64,000 nucleotides of DNA, from positions 8,887,385 through 8,951,384 of the forward strand of contig JASFXZ010000010.1 of assembly GCA_032209605.1 (NCBI GenBank). The letters are read 5' to 3'. Under the pieces are notes generated by a model that made no database searches, was not told where the DNA came from, and saw only the letters and a list, made by a program, of their open reading frames with translations. This document shows, piece by piece, positions 11,983-23,200 of the stretch (position 1 is the stretch's first letter; every line of letters begins with the position of its first letter). A program made the translations under genes and the position numbers. The stretch is from Mactromeris polynyma. Lineage: Eukaryota > Mollusca > Bivalvia > Venerida > Mactridae.

Positions 11983-13168
11983 ATTATATGTGTGTGTATA
12001 TTATATATATTGCTGAATGTGGCTTTTGGAACGTGACATGCTTGTAAAGGGATTCAAAGTGACTTGTTGCAAGTAAGTGCATGTGTGACAGCTGATTTTT
12101 AAATGAATTGAAATAGCACCTGTATGATTTGTATAGAGCATCGACAGTAGTTCCAATTTTGAATGAAACATGTTTTTTTTGTGATGGCATTTTGAAAATC
12201 ATGTAATAAGCCAAAAACCCATTATTCTGTATTTGACAAAAAATGTACGCACTAGTCACCAAATTTAGAATAAAACTGCATTAGTTAATGAACTAAATTA
12301 TTTATTTATCGAATCCATCTACTAACTTCTGAAAAATAGCACAAGCTGAGCTATATCTGACGAATTTGTTGAGAAATAATGGTAATAGTACTACATTTGT
12401 ATAGTTAGTCTCTCTGTGATACCCTTATGTTGTTACATGTACTTCTTTTGCATGATTTTAGTATTAAATATAGGTATTTCTTTGAATGGATAGTTCCCAC
12501 ATTACCGTGTGATGCATGTTGTGTGTACCGTTATGACGTGTGGTTTTCTACTTGGATTGCTTTTAATATTGTAGTCAGATTTTTTTTCTCATTGATGTGT
12601 TTAAATTTTTGTGTCTCCTATATACAGAATCAGAAACTCATTAAAAAAAATTCAATAGTAGATTTCAACTATAGATTTTTACAATATTTCATCTACTGAA
12701 GTTGCTACGATTTTTTTCGTTACAGCTCAAAATTTATTAAGTACATATTTGAGTGGCACAGTATGAGTTTCAAGTGCTAGTCTCAAGTCCTATCAATTAT
12801 TCCAGTTCTATTATGGATTTGAGCTGTCGATTCTACATAAATATTTCTGTGTTTGAAAATGTACTACTATTAACACTGTTCATAATTTGATGTTATCTAA
12901 ATAAAGTATTTAATATTTATATCTTGTGTTTTATTTTTTTGTGTAATTTATAGCTCGTCTGTACAGAAAACAATGAAGAGCTTCTGTTGTACCTCTATCA
13001 TCAGAATCAGTATCCACAAACATGTTAAATATTGTGTTTCGTTCAGTCAGTCCGGGTCAAAAATCAGTCAAATAAGCAACAGCACCATCCAGACAATTCC
13101 TGCTACTCATAATTTCAGTAGAATTGGTATACAGCATCGCACTGAACCTTCTCCATATTTAAAAGACC

Positions 13169-13374
13169 TGGGTCCTGTTTTATTAACATTCTTATCTTAA
13201 CTCTTATCTTAAATTTTCGATTTAAGAAGACTTAAGAATTTCCTAAACCATTGCAGTAAGCATTTCTTAAATTCATTCACATGATTTTCATGTACCCGTT
13301 TTTCTTAGCAAAGAATTTCTTAAGAACATTCTTAAGCTAAGAAGTTCCTTAAGAAGGTTAATGAAACGCCAACC
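13169..13374. mobile_element. Foldback element rich in CTTAAG
   Basis: The left end GGGTCCTGTTTTATTAACATTC pairs imperfectly with the right end AAGGTTAATGAAACGCCAAC. Many TTCTTAAG/CTTAAGAA blocks between allow extensive self-pairing. No coding sequence of its own. Confidence 0.45.
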
Positions 13375-13450
13375 TGTAGCCAACAAAATGGTGCTTGGTG
13401 TAGTTAAGAAATTAAATATGAATGAAAAATACAAAATTATTATTATAAAA

Positions 13451-13456
13451 TTTATT
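13451..13456 (-). promoter_or_regulatory. Candidate polyadenylation signal for ACTR8 (AATAAA on minus)
   Basis: TTTATT on the plus strand reads AATAAA on the minus strand, about 800 bp beyond the ACTR8 stop codon. The intervening DNA contains a 76-bp tandem duplication. Candidate only. Confidence 0.3.
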
Positions 13457-13794
13457 GTAAAAAATGTATCAGATTATCTCTTAACAACATGAACACATAC
13501 TTGGTATGTGAGAAAGTTCCATTTTAAAACTCGTTGAATCGATTCAGCAAAACATATTCATGGAATTTTTCGACCTGTTCATTGCAAAGTTCCCAAGAAA
13601 AGACAATTTTACACAGTTCATGTATGTCATCTGATCAATAGTTTCAAATGATTTATAAAACTTCATCCAGTAATATACCAAATGGAGAAATTCTCAGATC
13701 TATTTCATTGTAGTATTTACAAACTAAATCCTTTCAAATAAATGGACTCAACTTAAGGAATCTGCTGTGCGTTCAGTTACAGTTAATAGTCGCT

Positions 13795-13946
13795 AACGTT
13801 ACGAAACTGTTTTGTTTTGTATCCCTGACTATCCGTATCACATTCACTGCACACGGGGAACCAAATTGCAAACGTTACGAAACTGTTTTGTTTTGTATCC
13901 CTGACTATCCGTATCACATTCACTGCACACGGGGAACCAAATTGAA
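13795..13946. repeat. 76-bp tandem duplication
   Basis: Two nearly identical 76-bp copies begin AACGTTACGAAACTG at 13795 and 13871 and run through CTGCACACGGGGAACCAAATTG. The same motif occurs inside the element at 25018-25241. The sequence just upstream (GCGTTCAGTTAC) matches that element's terminal repeat, so this is probably a rearranged copy of it. Confidence 0.75.
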
Positions 13947-14253
13947 ATCAACAAAACGTAAGTCGCGACCACCTTCACTGAAAGCAGGGCTGGTCACACC
14001 AAGCTAAATCATGTTCCAACATTTATCTAACTTAAGGTCAATCTCAAATCGTAAACAGCTGTTCATTCTCAGCTGATTTCGATCATAAACTTCCAATTTA
14101 CGTTTCAGTAATTGTTTGTGTTAAATGTTAAATTCAAACGCACAAGAGTTTGGAGATCTATCATAAGTTCTATAACAATGGTTTGTCAAACGATCGGAGC
14201 TCTTCTGTCAATACAGTGTGGATCTCTGTACTGGTCCGCGAAACTTGATCCCA

Positions 14254-17200
14254 TCACCAAATAAATGGAGCTCTTTCTCGAAGCATTCTAACATCGAACT
14301 GTTGCCATTCTTTCTGTTTTATCCACAGTTCTTGTGTTGTATCTAGACAAGCAAGTATTGACGCTCCCTTCCAGCTTACAATCTGAGGATCCATTTCCTA
14401 CATGAACAAAAATATTTTTCTTAATTGGCAGATTTAACATGATTCATTATTGATATGTAGACATCTAAGTTGAAGGACATATATACCTTGACTCAAGGTT
14501 ATAAAAACCTGAGTTTGGAGTCAGCCTTGCCAGGTCATACTTAAAATACTTAACACTTTTATTTGTATAATTTTCATTGCACAACAAATATGATATTTCA
14601 TGTAAGAAACTTTATTTCTAGTTGCAGCAAAATCTGTCGCAACCAAAAACTGCAGAAAATTTTAAAATATCGATTAATGGTTTCAGCATAGCATACCTTG
14701 GGCCTTGTTATGACGTCCATAGTGTCCAGTAGTGGTCGGAAATATCCGGGCATATTTTTCCATACACAATACTGTAACCATGGTTGTGTACTCTCGAAGT
14801 TCAAACCCCCACCAACAACAACAATACAACTATACATCTTCTTCTTGATTTCATCAGACTCTGAAAATGAAAGACAAAAGTGATGATGGTAAAGTTTGTG
14901 ATGAAGAAATGTTGGCAAATATCACAAACTTTTGACCATCTCAATTTTGTTACAACAAACAATAAAACTTGAAAACTGATGTGTCCTGGACTAAATTCTC
15001 TAACTCGACTGTTGGTAGCCAGAATCAGCATTTAGACTTGTCCAGGGCAACAGGGTTGTGGATTTCTAGAGCCCCGAGTCTAGTTTTCAGGGAGTGTACT
15101 GCATCAGTGTACGTGCAGTGATTACATACCACATTTATCAATACTGTACAATATAGCGTGATCAATCCCCATCAATGGCGGAGCGACTTCTGCCAAATTC
15201 AAGTCTTCATCCATCTCCTCTTCCTCTGCACGACGAGACTTAGATGTATCTGCCATTGCCATGGCATCAGGCATATCATTGGAATCCTCGTCTTGCAAAA
15301 CATTTAATCCAGATTCGTCTAATGTTAAATCTGGACCATCTCGAACTGATTCTTGATTGTCTTTTTTCTTCGAGAGTTTTGATGTCTGAAAAAAAAACAA
15401 TTTGCAAAATTGAAGCAGCAAGGCCTAATAACGTATTCCTCCGTACTAGTCGTAAACAGAAATTTGTAATATCTATTAATTAAAAAATAACGAGTGTTTT
15501 TTACAAGTTTTGTCGATGCATAACATAATTTTTCAAATAGGTTATACATTGCGATAGTTCTTGTTAATTTTATCCAATGTAGCAACAACACTGGATGAAG
15601 TGCATGCAACTATTTTACATTCAGATGGACCAGATATATCTTCAACGGATATACCAGAATGCACCAGTGATACTTACAGGATCTTGTTTAGTTTGAACTT
15701 GTTTTAGATAGAAATCATCGTGTGGATCTGCCGGATCTCCTTCATTCCTTCGTTGTATTCTTGTTAGACTGTCACCTGCGATGGATTGAAAGTTACGTTC
15801 AAACAGTGCATACTGGACTTATTTACATGTTTCTATGTAACGTTAAGGTCCATGGGATATCGAAAATGCTCCAGGTTCCTTTGTTTTACTGCGCAAGTTA
15901 TTCCTAGTTGTATACAATACTAAATTTGACACCTTGCGATAATTTATATACTCCAATGACTTTTTCATGGTACTAAAAAAAGAACATAACAAAAAGGAGA
16001 GACTTACTTCGATTTTCTTTTGTGTTCATTTTTTCTTTCAAATCTTTTACAGTTAATTAATGCTGACAATATAATTTCTTTTCCATAATTTATTAATCTA
16101 TAATGCCATATTGTTTCAATGTAGGTGTTGTTGTCAAAAAACCAGAATACCATGAAACCGAAAGTAACACGAAAATAGCAACAAACAGTATACAATGTTA
16201 ATGAGTTGAATACCAACCTTGCAGAGCCAACATATCAGGGAAGAAAACACACAATGGAGCCATCACAAGCTCATCCCCAATCTGTATAAGATACTTCACA
16301 ATATTTTCACTAGGCTTTTTTATCTGTATCGATTCTTCTAGGTAACCATATCTGTTCTGTTAATAAACAATTCATATACATGTATGTGTCTTTTCTATAC
16401 ATACATATACATGTATCTACTAAATAAAGATAACAAAAGAATCGAAGCATTTCTTGTACTTATCAACATAATTATTCACTGACTTGGACCCAATGACATA
16501 AACCCATAACAGAACAATTCCCTTGCATGGTCCCAATGACATAAACCCATGACAGAACAATTCCCTTGCATGGTCCCAATGACATAAACCCATAACAGAA
16601 CAATTCCCTTGCATGGTCCCAATGACATAAATACATGACAGAATAATTCCCTTGCATGATCCCAATGACATAAACCCATAACAGAACAATTCCCTTGCGT
16701 GATCCCAATGACATAAACCCATGACAGAACAATTCCCTTGCATGGTCCCAATGACATAAACCCATGACAGAATAATTCCCTTGCATGGTCCCAATGATAT
16801 AAACCCATAACAGAACAATTCCCTTGCATGGTCCCAATGATATAAACCCATAACAGAACAATTCCCTTGCGTGATCCCAATGACATAAACCCATGACAGA
16901 ATAATTCCCTTGCATGGTCCCAATGACATAATTCCATAACAGAACAATTCCCTTGCGTGATCCCAATGACATAAACCCATGACAGAACAATTCCCTTGCA
17001 TGGTCCCAATGATATAAACCCATAACAGAATAATTCCCTTGCGTGATCCCAATGACATAAACCCATGACAGAACAATTCCCTTGCATGGTCCCAATGATA
17101 TAAACCCATGACAGAATAATTCCCTTGCGTGATCCCAATGACATAAACCCATAACAGAACAATTCCCTTGCATGGTCCCAATGATATAAACCCATGACAG

Positions 17201-20200
17201 AATAATTCCCTTGCGTGATCCCAATGACATAAACCCATGACAGAACAATTCCCTTGCATGGTCCCAATGATATAAACCCATGACAGAATAATTCCCTTGC
17301 GTGATCCCAATGACATAAACCCATAACAGAACAATTCCCTTGCATGGTCCCAATGACATAAACCCATAACAGAACAATTCCCTTGCGTGATCCCAATGAC
17401 ATAAACCCATAACAGAACAATTCCCTTGCGTGATCCCAATGACATAAACCCATGACAGAATAATTCCCTTGCATGGTCCCAATGACATAAACCCATAACA
17501 GAACAATTCCCTTGCGTGATCCCAATGACATAAACCCATGACAGAACAATTCCCTTGCATGGTCCCAATGATATAAACCCATAACAGAATAATTCCCTTG
17601 CGTGATCCCAATGACATAAACCCATGACAGAACAATTCCCTTGCATGGTCCCAATGATATAAACCCATGACAGAATAATTCCCTTGCGTGATCCCAATGA
17701 CATAAACCCATAACAGAACAATTCCCTTGCATGGTCCCAATGATATAAACCCATGACAGAATAATTCCCTTGCGTGATCCCAATGACATAAACCCATAAC
17801 AGAACAATTCCCTTGCGTGATCCCAATGACATAAACCCATGACAGAACAATTCCCTTGCATGGTCCCAATGATATAAACCCATAACAGAATAATTCCCTT
17901 GCGTGATCCCAATGACATAAACCCATGACAGAACAATTCCCTTGCATGGTCCCAATGATATAAACCCATGACAGAATAATTCCCTTGCGTGATCCCAATG
18001 ACATAAACCCATAACAGAACAATTCCCTTGCATGGTCCCAATGATATAAACCCATGACAGAATAATTCCCTTGCGTGATCCCAATGACATAAACCCATAA
18101 CAGAACAATTCCCTTGCATGGTCCCAATGACATAAACCCATAACAGAACAATTCCCTTGCGTGATCCCAATGACATAAACCCATAACAGAACAATTCCCT
18201 TGCGTGATCCCAATGACATAAACCCATGACAGAATAATTCCCTTGCATGGTCCCAATGACATAAACCCATAACAGAACAATTCCCTTGCATGGTCCCAAT
18301 GACATAAACCCATAACAGAACAATTCCCTTGCATGGTCCCAATGACATAAACCCATAACAGAACAATTCCCGTGCGTGATCCCAAAGACATAAACCCATG
18401 AGAAAATAACCCACTTACATGGTCCACATATCATAAACCTATGACAGAATAACCCACTCATATGGTCCAAGTGAAATAAACCCATTACAAAAAGTTCACT
18501 CACATGGTCCAAATGAAATAAACCTATTACAAAATGTTCACTCACATGGTCCAAATGACATAAACCCATTACAAAATGTTCACTCACATGGTCCAAATGA
18601 CAGAGTTGTTCCTTAATTTCTTGGACTTGTAAAGCATCAGGATAAACCCTCAGATCTATAGCAGGATTAAAACCAAGATTGTTGAGTAAATCCATGAACA
18701 TTTTGGATATGTCACTTCCACCTATTTCCATTGTCAACCTTAAAACATAACATAAGTTAATGTGACTACTCTGAAATTTCAGAAATGAGCTTCTGTATGT
18801 ATAAAACTGTGTGTGGATACCAGTCTAAAACTCTTGCATCTCATTGGTTGTTTCTATGCTTATTCTTCAAATTGACCAATTGCAGAACTGCATCTGCTGA
18901 CTGGTCTTCAAATTCAGTTTTATACCATTACAACCAGGAATCCTAAGGCTTCTACCGGGCTTTTACTCAATCCAAACAGATTCCGGTTATCAGCGAGGTT
19001 AATGTAGCTGAAAATGCCCTTATAAAAATTATACTTTGGTACATCTTTTCCTTGCGATATATGATAAAGAGTTATCACTCCTTTCTAGAGGAAGTTTATT
19101 CATGCCAGATTCATTTTGTACCTTTTAAAGCATGATACGGTACAATCATTGGTTTGTTGTATATATGTTAAACGAGAACTTTATACTTGTGTATCAATAT
19201 AAATGACCTCTGTTGTTTCCATTCCAGTCAGTATTGGTAAAAAGAGGATGACAAAAGACATACTTTGACTGTAAATCAATTAATCCAAACATCTTTCACC
19301 AACCGTGTATTTTTATGAGAGATGCCATCTTCAATACAGCATACACTAATCTTTTGGTCACCAACATCAACAATACAACCACTCGGTACACCAGCACCGA
19401 ATGCTCCACAAACTGATTCCTGTAACATATAATAGTACAGTAAAACCTCAAAAATAAGATCGCCCTGGAGACCCTTGAAACTGGTCTTCTCATTAAGGTG
19501 ATCTTTATATTGAGGTTGATTAAGAGCAAATCAGTGAAAATGGACTTGAAAATTGTGTTCTTAGTTTTGAGGTGGTCTTATTATTGGGGTGGTCTTTAAG
19601 TCAGGTTTTACTGTATATAAATCATCATACATGTATAAGCTTCAACAAGTCAACACCAGGGCACAGATTTATAACCTTACTCACCACTCTGCCCTCAGCA
19701 GACAAAATTTACTCTGCTGAGTTCGAAGATTTGAGTGAGTGATATAGATTAACAATGCTTACTAAGTGCTGAATGTTCTTTTTGATACATTTTCTTAGAA
19801 ATGTGAGGGTTTATTTTAGATTGAGTGTAAATTATTGATGCTGAGTGTACAGTATAGTGGTCATAATCAATTCTTACACTCAAATCTCATATTCACACTC
19901 AAATCTCATATTCACACTCAAATCTCATATTCACACTCAAATCTCTGATTCACACTCAAATCTCAGATTCACACTCAAATCTTATATCACACTCAAATCT
20001 CATATTCACACTCAAATCTCAGATTCACACTCAAATCTCATATTCACACTCAAATCTTATATCACACTCAAATCTCAGATTCACACTCAAATCTCAGATT
20101 CACACTCAAATCTCAGTTTCATACTCAAATCTCAGTTTCATACTCAAATCTAATATTCACACTAAAATCTCAGATTCACACTCAAAGAAAATGAACACAA

Positions 20201-23200
20201 AGAATACTCAGCACTCAGAATGTATTGTTATTCATATTGGACACTCAAATCTTCAATGTCAGGATCAGCTGAATAAATTTTGAGTGGCGAGGGCGAGGGC
20301 CGAGTCAAGAGTAATGATTATAATCACGGACTCGGAAAATCAATTACAATGAAACTCCCAACAAAAATAAACATTGAACAAACATGTTGTATTAAAGCAC
20401 TTTCTCCTGAAGAAGAAATAAGCAATCATTTTTAAAAAATTCAACAAAACACACTATCCCTTGAATTCCACTTTTAGTGTGAACTTCATTTTTCATTCTC
20501 GTAGCTTTTATATGATATTTAAATATTTTATCAGCTAAACTAATCAAGCAGCAAGATACTAGTTTGACGCTTAAATCTAAATCATTCTACAGATTGTTGC
20601 ATCAATTCTACATACCCCAATCTTATTTTTTGGCCATTTTGACAAAAATCACATTTGAAGTTTTGTGGAATTTGAATTTTCCCTTGCTTAGTTCTAAGAC
20701 TGTAGAGCTCATCAAGACAAAATTGTGGTACCAAAATCTCAATGTTGCCAAAAATTGAGTTAGGTGTTTGTAGAATTAAGGCGACACGAGTGCAACCAAC
20801 ACGATTTAAAACTGTACCTGATGTACCATGGCAGCTCCGAACCCAAGTCTGTTCAATAAAACATCAACCATATCTCTGACTTGAACGTGCGTATACACAT
20901 CTGGTATCAACAACAGTGCCTTGTAATACTGCAAATATCAAAACAATTTATTGATGTTACTTGTCTTGTTGAATAAACATAACAGCATCCTACAGAAATT
21001 TAAAAAATGGAGACCAACCTCAAAACCAAAGCATCTAATTGATAGTTTTTGAGCTGTCATTAAAAGTACTAATGGTAGGACTGCATTCGAAGACTGATCT
21101 AAAATCTCTTCTTTTTTTTGTATGAGTTTATTTATCGTCGCCACCGGTTTCCCATATGGACGACGCCTCCTGAAGAATGTTTTAGATGTTTGGAGGATAG
21201 AGCATGATACAGGAGATGCCCCAGTTCCAGAAGCACCCCTGGTTCTTTTACGTGCTCGATGTAAAGCATCATACACGGGACCTCGGTTTTCTCTAAAAAT
21301 CTCAGTCCATAACCTAGGCCTAAGTGCATTTCATCAAAAGTCCTAGGTGCGCTTTTCATTCCTAAGTACACATTTCGCACCTAAGCCAAATTAAGCATGT
21401 TTTGTTACATGAATTTAAAAAACAAGATTCAAGCAAATTTTAGTTAAATCTTAAAGAATATGAAATATTAAAGATATTTACACTTCAAAATGTCAAAACC
21501 ATATTGAGCAAACATGACTAATTCCTTCCAGAAAGTTTCACTCCTATCTTTTCATACTTAGGATGTTTGATAAAACACAGCCCATTTAATTTATTAATAT
21601 TTTAATAGCTACAACATTTCACTCGATATCGATTGCAACAGTTGAAAATGTTGTCTTACGAATGTATTTTTATACTTGACAGTGTCAGTTATACTGAATA
21701 CCAAAAATTCAAATGAATTTATTCAGTTTAAAAGATTTACGGCTAACCTTGAGATCTTTTACTGGGATATCAAGAAAGATTTCTAAAGCAGATCCCCAGA
21801 GTTGTTCAATATCAGCCATAACGGCACTTAGAGTACCACCTGGCCCATCATGTAGATTCAAACGTCCTCGTCTCATTGGCCAATGAAAGCTGTAACCAGC
21901 ATCTGGTTTGACATACAACACCTGTAACAATTAATATCAGTTGTATACATTAAGCAGTCCACTCAACAGAAACGAATCACTCTCAGCATCTGTGTTCAAA
22001 AAGAAAATATTAAATGGTATTTTCTAAATATCAAGCATAATTCATGAGAGACTGTACAAATCAGCAGCATACCACTTTATTACTCCATTTCTGTTTCCTC
22101 ATTTTCTAGGTATTCCATTTGTTTATAATCCCTAGAAAGTAATTGAAATCTTGGGGCCATTACTTCCCTTATAAACAGCCATGCCTTTGTCTAGCGATCG
22201 AGTGAAAATTTCATCTAAAACTGTTGGAAATCTTATTTATACAAAAGCGTCTATAAGATAGCTAGGTCGACGATTCTACTGCATTGTCAGTAATCATGGA
22301 AGTTTAGCCCGCGACCAGAGTTTCTGGTTAAGTATTATATTTTATTACAGTCAGTCCTAGGACAGCACATTCTTCTATTTGAATAAAATGGATGCTATAA
22401 AGGCCATCAATGACTTAATTTAGAATGTATCTATGGATGCTACAGAAATAATACAAATAAAACTGCACACAAGATTTTCCACAGGCAAAACTTACCTGAA
22501 TGTATTAAGCACAACAAGGGGAAATAATTCTATCCAAATGGATCAGAGTTTTGGGACTTGATCCATTGACCTCAAAATACAACCATAAACACTTGTGTGA
22601 GGTTTCAGTTAAATATCTTTCATAGTTGCAGATATATTATACAACATGAAAAACTTGAATACAAATTTTCTAAGTACAAATAATTCTGTCAAAACGGGAC
22701 TTAGTTCCTGTCTGGCACTTTCACAGCATTTTTGCTGATGTATAGCATGAATCTGCATTGCTTAACTAAACATACACATCACATTAAGATTACCTCATCA
22801 CCAATAATAAAGGGTGGTGCTCTATCAGTGTTTGTCCATTTATGTGGTGATGATACATCAGTTCTCTCCCCTCTAACACGAATATTGTTACTATGCAACT
22901 GAAAAGAAAAAATCTCATAGTGAAATGATTAGAACATGTAAGTTTGTATCTTCAATCTTGAGGGTTTGGTGCAAGACTATTATACCTCAGTTTTGGTAAA
23001 GAACCAGTTACTACAGTTTGTGCCAGCACTCCACAAGTTAGACAAAATAACGGTAGATCTGATGGATGCTCCCAGAAGTATGTACATGACTTATCATAAA
23101 ACCGGCACAAGCTAATAAGATGTGGTAGTAAGGCATCTAATCAAGTTTCATTGAATTCCTGTCAGTGGTTGCAGAGAAATAGTGCGGACATGAAGGCAGA

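Larger units (their letters stand above)
9541..14253. other. Intergenic: 3' UTRs and dispersed repeats between the GTSE1-like gene and ACTR8
   Basis: No coding exon with solid support. A possible plus-strand exon starts after an AG at about 12953, but its open reading (75 codons, low complexity, running into a repeat) has no recognisable homology. Candidate polyadenylation signals are AATAAA at 10226 (plus) for the GTSE1-like gene and rc AATAAA at 13451-13456 (minus) for ACTR8. The rest is mostly the repeats listed separately. Confidence 0.6.

Noticed and set aside
12953..13200. Possible extra plus-strand exon after an AG at about 12953
   Set aside because: The open frame shows no homology or splice partner in phase and runs into the foldback repeat at 13169; a short VQKT similarity to the last GTSE1-like exon is too weak.
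16481..18587. CRISPR-like array
   Set aside because: Units are directly abutting with no unique spacers, and the genome is eukaryotic; it is a minisatellite.
16420..18737. Three very long minus-strand ORFs (651-753 codons)
   Set aside because: They are the three frames of the same 43-bp satellite. Splice signals and Arp8 homology place the array in an intron between exons 18738-18588 and 16356-16218.
19845..20153. 102-codon ORF of SHTQISDS-type repeats
   Set aside because: 17-bp simple array in ACTR8 intron 6; no coding signature.
20938..21380. Overlapping ORFs on both strands with RKRTRGASGTGASP or LLRARCKAS segments
   Set aside because: Matches no Arp8 segment (exons 5 and 6 are contiguous without it) and looks like a SINE-type repeat.
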